Shown: in pieces, positions 27,201 through 39,240 of the stretch
How the letters are laid out: every line of letters starts with the position of its first letter
Position numbering within the stretch: position 1 is the stretch's first letter
Assembly (NCBI RefSeq): GCF_021869535.1
Contig: NW_026262701.1
Coordinates: forward strand, 1,441,501 to 1,505,500
DNA from: Mytilus californianus
Taxonomy: Eukaryota; Mollusca; Bivalvia; Mytilida; Mytilidae
DNA: 64,000 nucleotides
Direction of reading: 5' to 3'
Translations under genes and position numbers: made by a program
Notes under the pieces: model-generated
Database searches by the model: none
Told to the model about the DNA's origin: nothing
What the model saw: only the letters and a program-made list of their open reading frames with translations

Positions 27201-30090
27201 AGAAGGGGTCATATAAGCAGGTGATGTTTTAAGTAAAGAAAGGGTCAATAGAGACACTTTCCATGGTGCCTATCACAAAGTGTCATATCAGCAGGTGATG
27301 TTATAAGTAAAGAAAGGGTCTATAGAGACACTTCCCATGGTGCCTTTAAGAAGGGGTCATATAAGCAGGTGATGTTTTAAGTAAAGAAACGGTCAATAGA
27401 GACACTTTCCATGGTGCCTATCACAAAGTGTCATATCAGCAGGTGATGTTATAAGTAAAGAAAGGGTCTATAGAGACACTTTCTATGGTGCCTTTAAGAA
27501 GGGGTCATATCAGCAGGTGATGTTTTAAGTAAAGAAACGGTCAATAGAGACACTTTCCATGGTGCCTATCACAAAGTGTCATATCAGCAGGTGATGTTAT
27601 AAGTAAAGAAATTGTCTATAGAGACACTTCCCATGGTGCCTATAACAAGGGGTCAGATCAGCAGGTGATGTTTTAAGTAAAGAAAGGGTCAATAGAAACA
27701 CTTTCTATTATGCCTATAGGAAGGGGTCGTATCAGCAGGTGATGTTTTAATTAAAGAAAGGGTTTATAGAGACACTTTCTATGATGCCTATAGAAAGGGG
27801 TCATATCAGCAGGTGATGTTATAAGTAAAGAAATGGTTAATAGAGATATATTCTGTAGTACCTATAGGAAGGGGTCATATCAGCAGGTGATGTCCTAAGT
27901 AAGAAAGGGTCAATAGAGACACTTTTTATTGTGCCTATAGGAAGAGGTCATATCAGCAGGTGATGTTATAAGTAAAGAAAGGGTCTATAGAGACACTTTC
28001 TGTGGTGCCTTTAGGAAGGGGTCCTATCAACATGATGTTTTAAGTAAAGAAAGAGACAATAGAGACACTTTCCATGGTGCCTTTAAGAAGGGGTCATATC
28101 AGCAGATGTTGTTTTAAGTAAAGAAATGGTCTATAGAGACACTTTTCATGGTGCCTTTAGGAAGGGGTCATATCAGCAGGTGTTGTTATAAGTAAAGAAA
28201 GGATCAATAGAGACACTTTCTATTGTGCCTATAGGATAGGGTCAGATCAGTAGGGGATGTTATAAGTAAAGAAATTGTCTATAGAGACACTGTCCATGGT
28301 GCCTATAACAAGGGGTCATATCAGCAGGTGATGTTTTAAGTAAAGAAACAGTCAATAGAGACACTTTCTATGGTGCCTATAACAAGGGGTCATATCAGCA
28401 GGTGATGTTTTAAGTAAAGAAAGGGTCTATAGAGACTCTTTCTATGGTGCCTATAACAAGGTGTCATATGAACAGGTGATGTTATAAGTAAAGAATGTGT
28501 CTATAGAGACACTTTCCATGGTGCCTATAACAAGGGGTCAGATCAGCAGGTGATGTTTTAAGTAAAGAAAGGGTCAATAGAGACACTTTCTATGATGCCT
28601 ATAGGAAGGGGTCATATCAGCAGGTGATGTTATAAGTATAGAAAGGATCAATAGACACTTTTTATTGTGCCTATATGAAGGGGTCATATCAGCAGGTGAT
28701 GTTATAAGTAAAGAAAGGGTCAATAGAGACACTTTCTATTGTGCCTATAGGAAGGGGTCATATCAGTAGGTGATGTTATAAGTAAAGAAAGGGTCTATAG
28801 AGACACTTTCTATGGTGCCTTTAAGAAGGGGTCATATAAGCAGGTGATGTTTTAAGTAAAGAAAGGGACAATAGAGACACTTTCCATGGTGCCTATAACA
28901 AGGTGTCATATCAGCAAGTGATGTTATAAGTAAAGAAAGTGTCCATAGAGACACTTTCCATGGTGCCTATAACAAGGGGTCATATCAGCAGGTGATGTTT
29001 TAAGTAAAGAAAGGGTCAATAGAGACACTTTCTATGGTGCCTATAACAAGGGGTCATATCAGCAGGTGATGTTTTAATTAAAGAAAGTGTCTATAGAGAC
29101 TTTCCATGGTACCTATAACAAGGTGTCATATCAGCAGGTGATGTTATAAGTAAAGAAAGTGTCAATAGAGACACTTGCCATGGTGCCTATAACAAGGGGT
29201 CATATCAGCAGGTGATGTTTTAAGTAAGGAAAGGGTCAATAGATACACTTTCTATGATGCATATAGGAAGGGGTCATATCAGCAGGTGATGTTATAAGTA
29301 AAGAAAGGATTTGTAGAGACACTTTCTATGGTGCTTTTAGGAATGGGTCATATCAGCAGGTGATGTTATAAATAAAGAAACGGTCAAAAGAGACACTTTT
29401 TATTGTGTCTATAGGAAGGGGTCATATTAGCAGGTGATGTTATAAGTAAAGAAAGTGTCTATAGAGACACTTTCCATGGTGCCTATAACAAGGTGTCATA
29501 TCAGCAAGTGATGTTATAAGTAAAGAAAGTGTCTATAGAGACACTTTTTATGGTGCCTATAACAAGGGGTCATATCAGCAAGTGATGTTTTAAGTAAAGA
29601 AAGGGTCAATAGAGACACTTTCTATGGTGCCTATAACAAGTGGTCATATCAGCAGGTAATATTTTAAGTAAAGAAAGGGTCTATAGAGACACTTTCCATG
29701 GTACCTATAACAAGGTGTCATATCAGCAGCTGATGTTCTAAGTAAAGAAAGAGTCAATAGAGACACTTTCCATGGTGCCTATAAGAAGGGGTCATATCAG
29801 CAGGTGATGTTATAAGTAAAGAAAGGATCTGTAGAGACACTTTCTATGGTACTTTTAGGAATGGGTCATATCAGCAGGTGATGTTATAAATAAAGAAACG
29901 GTCAAAAGAGACACTTTCTATTGTGTCTATAGGAAGGGGTCATATAAGCAGGTGATGTTTTAGGTAAAGAAAGGGACAATAGAGACACTTTCCATGGTGC
30001 CTATAACAAGGTGTAATATCAGCAAGTGATGTTATAAATAAAGAAAGTGTCTATAGAGACACTTTCCATGGTGCCTATAACAAGGGGTCA
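24290..30090. repeat. Satellite segment of ~2.1 kb repeated at an offset of 3,693 bp
   Basis: About 24,290-26,400 matches about 27,983-30,090. The shortened unit with gtcctatcaacatgatg and the gtatagaaaggatcaatag variant (24943 and 28636) hold the same offset. The copies lose register near 26,400/30,090. Confidence 0.75.
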
Positions 30091-32585
30091 TATCAGCAAG
30101 TGATGTTTTAAGTAAAGAAAGGGTCAATAGAGACACTTTCTATGGTGCCTATAACAAGGGGTCATACCAGCAGGTGATGTTTTAAGTAAGGAAAGGGTCG
30201 ATAGATACACTTTCTATGATGCCTATAGGAAGGGGTCATATCAGCAGGTGATGTTATAAGTAAAGAAAGGATCTGTAGAGACACTTTCTATAGTGCTTTT
30301 AGGAATGGGTCATATCAGCAGGTGATGTTATAAATAAAGAAACGGTCAAAAGAGACACTTTCTATTGTGCCTATAGGAAGGGGTCATATCAGCAGGTGAT
30401 GTTATAAGTAAAGAAAGGGTCTATAGAGACACTTTCTATGGTGCCTTTAAGAAGGGTCATATAAGCAGGTGATGTTTTAAGTAAAGAAAGGGACAATAGA
30501 GACACTTTCCATGGTGCCTATCACAAAGTGTGATATCAGCAGGTGATGTTATAAGTAAAGAAATTGTCTATAGAGACACTTTCCATGGTGCCTATAACAA
30601 GGGGCCATATCAGCAGGTGATGTTTTAAGTAAAGAAAATGTCTATAGAGACACTTTCTATGATGCCAATAGGAAGGGGTCGTATCAGCAGGTGATGTTTT
30701 AATTAAAGAAAGGGTTTATAGAGACACTTTCTATGATGCCTATAGAAAGTGGTCATATCAGCAGGTGATGTTATAAGTAAAGAAATGGTCCTTAGAGACA
30801 CTTTTCATGGTGCCTTTAGGAAGGGGTCATATCAGCAGGTGATGTTATAAGTAAAGAAAGGGACAATAGAGACACGTTCCATGGTGCCTATAACAAGGGG
30901 TCAGATCAGCAGGTGATGTTTTAAGTAAAGAAAGGGTCAATAGAGACACTTTCTATGATGCCTATAGGAAGGGGTCATATCAGCAGGTGATGTTATAAGT
31001 ATAGAAAGGATCAATAGACACTTTTTATTGTGCCTATATAAAGGGGTCATATCAGCAGGTGATGTTATAAGTAAAGAAAGGGTCAATAGAGACACTTTCT
31101 ATTGTGCCTATAGGAAGGGGTCATATCAGTAGGTGATGTTATAAGTAAAGAAAGGGTCTATAGAGACACTTTCTATGGTGCCTTTAAGAAGGGGTCATAT
31201 AAGCAGGTGATGTTTTAAGTAAAGAAAGGGACAATAGAGACACTTTCCATGGTTCCTATAACAAGGTGTCATATCAGCAAGTGATGTTATAAGTAAAGAA
31301 AGTGTCTATAGAGACACTTTCCATGGTGCCTATAACAAGGGGTCACATCAGCAGGTGATGTTTTAAGTAAAGAAAGGATCAATAGAGACACTTTCTATGG
31401 TGCCTATAACAAGGGGTCATATCAGCAGGTGATGTTTTAAGTAAAGGAAGGGTCTATAGAGACACTTTCCATGGTACCTATAACAAGGTGTCATATCAGC
31501 AGGTGATGTTAGAGGTAAAGAAAGTGTCAATAGAGACACTTTCCATGGTGCCTATAACAAGGGGTCATATCAGCAGGTGATGTTTTAAGTAAGGAAAGGG
31601 TCAATAGATACACTTTCTATGATGCCTATAGGAAGGGGTCATATCAGCAGGTGATGTTATAAGTAAAGAAAGGATCTGTAGAGACACTTTCTATGGTGCT
31701 TTTAGGAATGGGTCATATCAGCAGGTGATGTTATAAATAAAGAAACGGTCAAAAGAGACACTTTCTATTGTGTCTTTAGGAAGGGGTCATATTAGCAGGT
31801 GATGTTATAGGTAAAGAAAGGGTCTATAGAGACACTTTCTATGGTGCCTTTAAGAAGGGGTCATATAAGCAGGTGATGTTTTAAGTAAAGAAAGGGACAA
31901 TAGAGACACTTTCCATGGTGCCTATAACAAAGTGTCATATCAGCAGGTGATGTTATAAGTAAAGAAATTGTCTATAGAGACACTTTCCATGGTGCCTATA
32001 ACAAGGGGTCATATCAGCAGGTGATGTTTTAAGTAAAGAAACGGTCAATAGAGACACTTTCTATGGTGCCTATAACAAGGGGTCAGATCAGCAGGTAATG
32101 TTTTAAGTAAAGAAAGGGTCAATAGAGACACTTTCTATGATGCCTATAGGAAGGGATCATATCAGCAGGTGATGTTTTAAGTAAAGAAAGGGTCAATAGA
32201 GACACTTTCTATGATGCCTATAGGAAGGGATCATATCAGCAGGTGATGTTATAAGTATAGAAAGGATCAAAAGAGATACTTTTTTATTGTGCCTATAGGA
32301 AGGGGTCATATCAGCAGGTGATGTTATAAGTAAAGAAAGGGTCAATAGAGACACTTTCTATTGTGCCTATAGGAAGGGGTCATATCAGTAGGTGATGTTA
32401 TAAGTAAAGAATGGGTCAATAGAGACACTTTCTATGATGCCTATAGGAAGGGGTCATATCAACAGGTGATGTTATAAGTAAAGAAAGGATCTGTAGAGAC
32501 ACTTTCTATGGTGCTTTTAGGAATGGGTCATATCAGCAGGTGATGTTATAAATAAAGAAACGGTCAAAAGAGACACTTTCTATTG

Positions 32586-32920
32586 ACGTGCGTCTCGTCC
32601 ACACAAGACTAAATAGTGACCTCAGATGAAAAAAGTTTGAAAGCCAAAACAAGTACAAAGCCGAAGAGCACCGAGGACCAAAACATCCAAAAAATTGCGC
32701 CCAACACGGCCAGGGTTTTCTGCCTGGGACAAGAACATCCTTATTATTTAGAATAATTTATAATTTTGCAAACAGTAAATTTTATAAAATGACTATATAA
32801 TAAATATACATGATAAAACCGAAGTGGGGAACGACAGAATTAAAACGGATACATTACATAAAACAACTTAATCCAACACATAAAAATACACAGCCGAGTT
32901 AGCCAAAGCCTCAACGCACA
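32586..32920. repeat. Mussel-type dispersed repeat at the satellite edge
   Basis: The satellite ends in cactttctattg and unrelated sequence begins. It carries the phrases aaagccaaaacaagtacaaag, gaagagcaccgaggacca and tgcctgggacaagaaca-tcctta. From memory this resembles a very common dispersed repeat of mussel genomes. No coding potential is seen. The recollection is not a database result. Confidence 0.55.
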
Positions 32921-32984
32921 AAGTGACGTCACATTTGAAATTCTTAAAAAACACACAAAGTGACGTCACATTTGAATTTGTAAA
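32915..32984. repeat. Two ~37-bp direct repeats, each with a CRE-type TGACGTCA palindrome
   Basis: cacaaagtgacgtcacattt occurs at about 32919 and again at about 32956, each followed by gaa and an A/T-rich tail. TGACGTCA is the full CREB/ATF consensus. Whether it is functional or only part of the dispersed repeat cannot be told. Confidence 0.6.
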
Positions 32985-33182
32985 AATATTTCCCAAAAAT
33001 AAGATAGGATTAGGATTGATTCAAGATAAAATTACAGATGAGACTATATACTGGTTTCGAAAGTTCTGAGACCACGAAATCATGTCGCTAGTGATTTGGA
33101 ACACTGACACATCTTATCAGTCAACAAATTTATGATGTGGTAACCGTAAAACTTATGTAGTGTCATTTTCAGTTGTTTTACT

Positions 33183-33602
33183 CATTACTCTGTTGTAGCA
33201 GTTTTTGTATAAGGAACACGTGCCTGTATATGAGGTTCATATAGTTTGAACATAAAAGAGCGTAACTTATTAACTAAGATATGTAAACGTCATAAGATGG
33301 AGCAGAGGGTAGAATACTGCTGAGAAGTGGGAAATTGACAAATGTAAAGTTGAAATCTTCACGTTTGTCATAGATTCTAGTTTGAAGTCGTCCATCTGTG
33401 TTAATATCGAGGAAAAGATCAAGATACGAAGCAAACCTCTGACTTTCGGTAGTATCGTTAATATCATGTTCACTAGGATATATGAGATGTGTACACTCAT
33501 TGACATGTGGATTATTGAGTGACAGCATCAATATATCTGAAAGTGAAATTAAAGAACTTTGCAAGGTGTTTATTCGTGTGTTGTTGTCAAATATTTGAAT
33601 GA
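33183..33602 (-). pseudogene. Decayed reverse transcriptase fragment of a retroelement
   Basis: Read on the minus strand, this is the end of an RT palm and the region after it. The catalytic box reads FRYID followed by A where FRYIDD is expected. One base is missing just after it, moving the frame to VLSLNNP. An open stretch follows with SYLDLFLDINTDGRLQTRIY and YDKREDFNFTFVNFP. Next comes YDVYIS with a stop where YGVYISQLIRYAR is expected (CAG changed to TAG), then recognisable remnants to QKLLQQ. These motifs are, from family knowledge, typical of metazoan RTs. I cannot assign the clade with confidence; Penelope-like or another non-LTR group is possible. The stop, the frameshift and the lost catalytic aspartate make it non-functional. 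No element termini are identified. Confidence 0.75.
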
Positions 33603-34266
33603 ATGATAATTTATACGTTCTCCAGTGTTATGTCCTGTACCAAGTCAGGAAAATGGCCATTGTTATATTATAGTTCGTTTCTGTGTGTGTTACATTTTAA
33701 TGTTGTGTTTCTGTTGTGTCGTAGTTCTCCTCTTTTATTTAATGTGTTTCCCTCAGTTTTAGTTTGTAACCCGGATTTGTTTTTTCTCAATCGATTTATG
33801 AATTTCGAACAGCGGTATACTACTGTTGCCTTTATTTATTTGAAACAAGACCAATACCGGGTCTGGACATACGTCGTGTAATGTGAGTATGTTTTGTGGT
33901 GAACACTGATCCTCCCGTCATGTTTTTCCCAATTCGAAGTTTGATAAACAAGTAAAACGTTAGATGATTTATTAACCTTAGAATTTCATTGATTGTTACA
34001 TAAACAAAAGTTAGACGTTAGAGAATTCTTACCAAAGAAAAAGCTTAGTTGTTGTATAAAAATTCAGTTTGCAGTTATTGGTTCTCGTCAGTTACTGACG
34101 TCAGTATCCAGGCTCCGCGGGACCCAGGCGCTGGCTGTATTTATACTTTGGGCGGACCTAACCGTGCTCGGGACACTTCTGGCACGGGAGTACAATGAGT
34201 AGACTTTAAATACATCAGAGAAATACATTGTACTGGAAGTATGAACGCATACCACAACAAGTGTAA
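33603..34266. other. Non-coding, no gene recognised
   Basis: A short piece at about 33627-33660 (gtcctgtaccaagtcagg) belongs to the dispersed family seen better at 35452-35650. A GC-richer patch at 34081-34195 contains a tgacgtcagt CRE-like site and a tatttata box. The rest is AT-rich, and the short open frames show no family resemblance. Confidence 0.5.
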
Positions 34267-34382
34267 AAAGTAAGATAACAAAAATACCGGACTCCAAGGA
34301 AAATTCAAAACGGAAAGTCCCTTAACAAATGGTATAATCAAAAGCTCAAACACATCAAACGAAGGGAAAACAACTGCAATTG
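34267..34382 (-). repeat. Dispersed repeat, 'caagtcagg' family, partial copy
   Basis: Contains aataccggactccaaggaaa, attcaaaacggaaagtccc and aaaagctcaaacacatcaaa. This is the reverse complement of the copy at 35452-35650 and parallels the copy at 45478-45690. Confidence 0.8.
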
Positions 34383-34429
34383 ATTGAGGTTGCATGTAAA
34401 CTAAACATAACTCAAAATTTTCATTGTAC

Positions 34430-34760
34430 AATGAGTGTTAGTAATTACAAACAATCCGCAAACAGGAAGTGGCTGCACGGCAAAATTGCTTACACGGTAC
34501 AACTCGTCATTATCAAGCTTCAGACCAAATTTAAAATCATTCCCATTCATACAAGTCAAGAACATTTGGCTGAAAATGTTCCTTGTTCAGTAAGTGTTGT
34601 AAAATTCCAAAATATTGGCAAACAGGAAGTGTATGCACGTCAGATGTTAAAATTACTTACACGCAACAAATAATCATTATCAAACTGCAGACCAAATATA
34701 AAAGCATTACCTTCAAAGATAGTCAAGTAAACTTCGGTGAAATGTTCATACCATGATCTT
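34430..34760. repeat. Two tandem copies of a ~170-bp dispersed repeat
   Basis: aaacaggaagtg, followed by gcacg, ttacacg, tcattatcaa, cagaccaaat and a tcaag block, occurs from about 34449 and again from about 34618. The second copy ends in cgaacggacgaatggacg, a sequence type repeated at the right edge of the window (63960-64000). Confidence 0.6.
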
Positions 34761-35451
34761 TCGAACGGACGAATGGACGAAGTCGAGCGGTTACTAGTCC
34801 TGTTATTGCTTTCGGGGACGCAGGTATAAATGTCAATAAATGACACACATTAGCTAAATATGTTTTATTACTGAGCAAGTGCTGTGAGATACCAATGATC
34901 AAAGGCGAAAGGCAAGACAAAAATAAAATTCGGCTGAACAGATAATATTGTGATGGATAAACACGGCGTACGGCATGTATCTTATATATTTTGACTACAA
35001 CATAAATGTAAACTTATAACTGAATAATTCAATAAAACTTCCATGTACGGGAATTTCAAGGTCATATCGTTTACAGTTAGTTTCATTATCGTGAATAATA
35101 ATTCTGGTACATCTTTAAAACGAAAGTAGAATCAAATGACAAATATTATTCTAAAAAAGAACTGAAATCAACGTGTATGTGTAAAAAGGTAGGAGACTTC
35201 TATGCTGATTCAACAAATCTAAATTCTTCATAACAAAATAAAAATGTTCAACTATATTATAAAGAAATCTAGCAACCAACACAATGTACTATGTCATATG
35301 ATAGTGCTTATGCACATTATATAATACAAGATATGAGTATGTATGGAACGCCACAACTGTCTTATGGGGTACTCTGATATTACGCAATGTTGTTTTATAA
35401 TTACTTGATGAAATTTTGTCTTTACATAATATGGTTTTGACATTACGTAAT

Positions 35452-35650
35452 GATAAGCGGGAGGTTTGCCTAGCCATATAACCAGGTTCAATCCACCATT
35501 TTCTTTATAAGAAAATGCCTGTACCAAGTCAGGAATATGACAGTTGTTATCCATTCGTTTGATGTGTTTGAACTTTTGATTTTTCCATTTGATTAAGGAC
35601 TTTCCGTTTTGAATTTTCCTCGGTTCGGTATTTTTGTTATTTTATTTTTT
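35452..35650 (+). repeat. Dispersed repeat, 'caagtcagg' family
   Basis: Runs from tgataagcgggaggtttgcc through ccaggttcaatccacc and gcctgtaccaagtcagg to actttccgttttgaattttc and a T-rich end. Other copies are at 34267-34382 (minus), 45478-45690 (minus) and 55816-55880 (minus, short). I recall it as common in mussel sequences. Confidence 0.85.
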
Positions 35651-36504
35651 GATATAACTCAATATGGAATAGTCATTACTAAATGTTATCTTTATTTAAC
35701 ATGATATGGTTTCGTATTGACTTGATATAGTTTTGTCATTACTTAATATGGTTTTGTCATTATTCGATGTGGTTTCACCATTATTTAATGTGGTTGTGTC
35801 ATTAGGTAATGTGGTTTTAACATTACGTAGCTTAACGTATGTAGTTGTTTCATTACATGATGTGGTGTCGTTATTTCGTAATGATGATTTGCCAAATCTT
35901 TATATGGCTTTAACATTACATAATGATGTTTCAAAATTTGACTATTTTACACTTCATGATGTGTTCGTTCTAGTATTTGATGTGGTCCTGTCATTCTTTG
36001 ATGTGGTTGTCAAATTATTTGATGAGATAAAACCACGTGCCCTTTTGGGAAAAAAACTTGTTCTATTTTTAAAACTGATTTCCATGTTTTATGTGTCTCG
36101 GATGAGTGTGGCCATCCATCCACTTAGAGTTCAAATTGAGGTTCGGGTTTCTGTTCGAGTTAAACTTCGAGTTAGTCTTCGATTTCGAGTAAGATTTCAA
36201 ACCATATTTAGAATAAAAGTTCGAGTTAGCATTGAGTTTCGAGTTTCACATTTAAACGTAGAGTTCTAGTTACAATTCGACTTCAACTTTGAATTTGAGT
36301 CACCTTTTGAGGTAGAGTTCGAGTTAGACTTCGAATTTGAGTCTCATTAAGATTAAGATTTCCAGTTGAAATTCGAGTTATCTAATAAACATTTTAATTT
36401 TCCTATCGCGGATCAAGGGCTTTTGTTCGGGCTTCCGAAAAGAGGGGTTATGGGTAGGCGTACAAAAGATAAACAATGTTACAGTATACAAAACACAACA
36501 TAGA

Positions 36505-36720
36505 AATCTAAATAAAGTTAGATGTGGTGTGATTGCCAATGAGACAACTATCAACCAGAGTTTCAATGCAGTGGATGTTAGCAATTAAAGGAACCCGTAC
36601 GGCCTTCAACACACCGTATAGTCGGTTATAAAAGGCCACCACGTGAAAATGTGAAACAATTCAAACGAAAAAACTAACGGCCTAATTTATAACAAAATTT
36701 ACGAAAAACAAATATGACAC
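36505..36720 (-). repeat. Dispersed repeat, 'ttgccaatgagacaac' family
   Basis: gtgattgccaatgagacaac, then ggccttcaacacaccgtata and ataaaaggccaccacgtgaa. These are the reverse complement of the copies at 37430-37600, 51170-51350 and 61488-61650. It lies inside the foldback element interior. Confidence 0.85.
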
Positions 36721-37429
36721 ACATGAACCAACGAAAACCATTGAACTACAGGCTCCTGACTTGGGACGGACACATAAAGAATGTGGCAGAGTTAAACATG
36801 TCTGTGAGTGTTTAACCCTAACCCTACCCTAGGACAATAGTGTAACAGCACAACATAAGAAAAAACTGTAAAAATCAGTTGCAATTGGTATCAATAGATC
36901 GGTATGACTGGACAGATCCTGCTGCACCCGTCATGTTATTCGTGAAATTACAAACACAGTGATATGGTCTAATGCGGTAGGTCACATTCGAGGAAAAGTG
37001 GACGGGATTATGGTTACGACAATTGGAACATATATCCGTCGTCACCTGTGAAACAGATATTCCAAAAAATGTTGGTTTTTTTTTCTCAATTAAGTGCGAG
37101 GTATATCAGATAATGCAATTTATAAAAATAAAGGATTAATATTCGTATATGTTCAAATAATCATACACGTTAAAAAAAATCGGAGAATTCTTATTTTATT
37201 GAATTGATGATTTGTCGCTTATTCCGACCCCACCGTTTCCCTGTAACTTTAGTGTGAGTTGATTAAAAGTGTCTCATTTGTTGACAATAAAGTACAAGTC
37301 ATTTGATTTGTGTCGAGCCTGCGACATTAATGTCGCGGAAGTGAGACACAGTAAACCTATATTCCGTCGTCGATAGTGGCGTATGCGTCTTCATTATTTA
37401 GATCTTTAGGTTTCTCGTTTGAATTGTTT

Positions 37430-37600
37430 TACATTTTTCATTTCGGGACCTTTTATAGCTAACTATGCGGTATGGGTTTTGTTGTTGCAGACCATACTGT
37501 GACATATAATTGTTAACTTCTACGTCATTGGAATGTGGTGGAGAGTTGTCTCATTGGTAAGCATACCACATGTTCTTATTTTGATATCATTTTTTTTGCA
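37430..37600 (+). repeat. Dispersed repeat, 'ttgccaatgagacaac' family
   Basis: tttcatttcgggacctttta, tatgcggtatgggttttgtt and ggtggagagttgtctcattg mark it as the same family as the copy at 61488-61650. It faces the opposite-strand copy at 36505-36720. Confidence 0.85.
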
Positions 37601-38599
37601 GTAAATATTACCAATTTAAACTGTTTTGTCATGATAAATTTGTAAACTTCCATGAAGTTTTATAAAACTTGTAAAGGAGTTAATCTTCAAGATCAAGATT
37701 AAGCATCTACAGAAAAACAATTTTTTTTTTTATTTTTTTTTTTACCGATAAATGCACTTTTTACAGATAACATTACACTTTTACAATAACAGCAGCAATC
37801 TCAGGCGAGACACAGGGTTCCGTGAAATATTTCACGAATTTATTATAATACTGCTTCTATTTGAGAACTAAGAAAAAGAAAACCGGCAGGACCAAGTGGT
37901 TTGGAGATATCCCCCTTATGTCCGAAATATTGTAATTTTTTTAGTACTTTTTTTCTTATTTTTGTCTGCCGTTCCCCTTTGTAATACCAAATACTCAATG
38001 GATAGCGACACTCATCCGAAGCACATTATACAAACGACATACGGAAATCGGTTTAAAAAAAGAACTATTTGTTTCCAAAATGGTCACGTGGTTTTATCTC
38101 ATCAAGTAATGTGACAATCACATCAAAGAATGACAGGACCACATCAAATACTGGAACGAACACAGCATGTTGTGTGAAATCGTCAAATTTTGAAATATCA
38201 TTATGTAATGTTAAAGTCATATAAAGAATTAACAAATCACCATTACCAAATTACAAAAGCACACCAAGTAATGAAACAACTACATTACGTTAACCCGCAT
38301 ACACATCAAGTAATGTTAAAACCACATTACCTAATGGCACAACCACATTGAATTATGGTGCAACCACATCGAGTAATGACAAAACCATATTAAGTAAAGA
38401 CAAAACTACATTAAGTTATATCAAAACATCATTAAGAAAATTCAGAACCATATTATGTAAAGACAAAATATCATGAAGTAATAATTAAACCACATAACGT
38501 AATATCAGATACCACACAAGACGGCTGTGGCGTTCCATAAGTATCTGTTATCTATTTTCATTATACCATTTGTAAACTAACAATTTGTTTTCAGTTTAT

Positions 38600-39025
38600 A
38601 TCGTGGACCACGCTTCTGTTGTGATCTTTCAAATGAAATTTAGAATTGAATATTTCATACTTGTAATACTTGTTGTGTTTTGTATACTGTTGTTTGTGTT
38701 TTGGTCGTGTTTTGTTTTTGCCATGTCATTGTCAGTGTGTTTTCAACTTTTGAGTTTGAATATCAATTTTTTTAGCAGGATCTGCTTCCCTTTCCAGAGC
38801 ACCTGGGATCACCCCCGGTTTTTGGTTGGGTTCGTGTTGCTCGATCAGTCTTTAGTTTTCTATGTTGCGCTTTGTGTACTCACGTTGTTTATCTTTGGTT
38901 TGTTCTTTTTAATTTTTTCGGCATGGTGTTTTCAGTTTATTTCGACTTTGAGTTTGAATGTCCCTTTAGTATCTTTCGCCTCCCTTTTGTACCTGTGCAT
39001 GTGTGTATTTTCAGGAGACATTGTA
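38600..39025 (+). repeat. Dispersed repeat, 'caggatctgc' family
   Basis: gcaggatctgcttcccttt, then cacctgggatcacccccggt, ttgctcgatcagtctttagt, ggcatggtgttttcag and gagtttgaatgtcccttt. Related copies are at 46670-46815, 59560-59750 and, inverted and short, 59287-59366. The long hydrophobic open frames across this stretch come from its T-rich composition. Confidence 0.75.
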
Positions 39026-39240
39026 CAACAAAGAATGTATCTTATTTTACTTTTGTATCATATATCATTGATGGAGATAATTCGTTTAGAAAGCAGTCAT
39101 ATAGTTTGTTTTTTGTTTCTTATTCGTTTTGTTGGCATATATATATTCAAATGAATATACCATTAAATCAATTAATAGTTTTAATTGCTATTATGTTTCT
39201 ATAATTTCAGATCATCAAGTTAAAATAATCAACTACTCAA

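Larger units (their letters stand above)
1..32585. repeat. Satellite array, ~74-bp monomer, ~440 copies
   Basis: Head-to-tail repeat filling half the window. Each unit runs from gtaaagaaa through a gtcaatagagacactttc core and a catatcagcaggtgatgt box to the next gtaaagaaa, usually in 74 bp; some units are shorter by a few bases. Two monomer types are visible. A type with taggaagggg dominates 1 to about 9,800. A type with taacaagggg first appears near 9,870 and is interleaved with the first from there on. A further variant has tgctttta-ggaatggg. No other sequence interrupts the array. It stops abruptly at 32585 against a dispersed repeat, and its left end lies outside the window. Minus-strand open frames of about 63 codons in it arise from the low stop density of the monomer and are not genes. 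No function can be read from sequence; centromeric, heterochromatic or neutral satellite are all possible. Confidence 0.98.
35335..38545. mobile_element. Foldback-like element with long inverted arms built from short tandem repeats
   Basis: The left arm is about 35335-36095 and the right arm about 38015-38545, in inverted orientation. Matching phrases include tatggaacgccacaa at 35342 against its complement near 38535, ggtaatgtggttttaacatt at 35804 against its complement near 38310, and gatgagataaaaccacgtg near 36021 against its complement near 38085. The arms consist of degenerate ~21-bp tandem units of the type cattacttaatatggttttg. The left arm also contains an inserted dispersed repeat (35452-35650). 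The ~1.9-kb interior has a degenerate ttcgagttagac-like minisatellite (36130-36380) and two oppositely oriented dispersed repeats, but no transposase. Foldback elements of other animals have this architecture. Target-site duplications were not found. Confidence 0.65.

Noticed and set aside
1..32585. CRISPR-like regular repeat
   Set aside because: There are no unique spacers: the whole 74-bp period is repeated, and the surroundings are eukaryotic.
34081..34195. GC-rich patch with CRE-like and TATA-like motifs as a promoter
   Set aside because: No gene follows it on either strand that could use it. The motifs alone are too weak.
35733..36269. 178-codon open frame (MSLLNMVLSLFDVV...)
   Set aside because: It is a translation of the short tandem repeats in the foldback arm and the ttcgag minisatellite. 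The valine-rich periodicity follows the DNA repeat.
36810..36832. Telomere-like taaccctaaccctaccc
   Set aside because: Only about two to three degenerate units; no array.
38585..39204. Two hydrophobic open frames suggesting membrane proteins
   Set aside because: They lie in a T-rich dispersed repeat with copies elsewhere in the window that do not preserve the frame.
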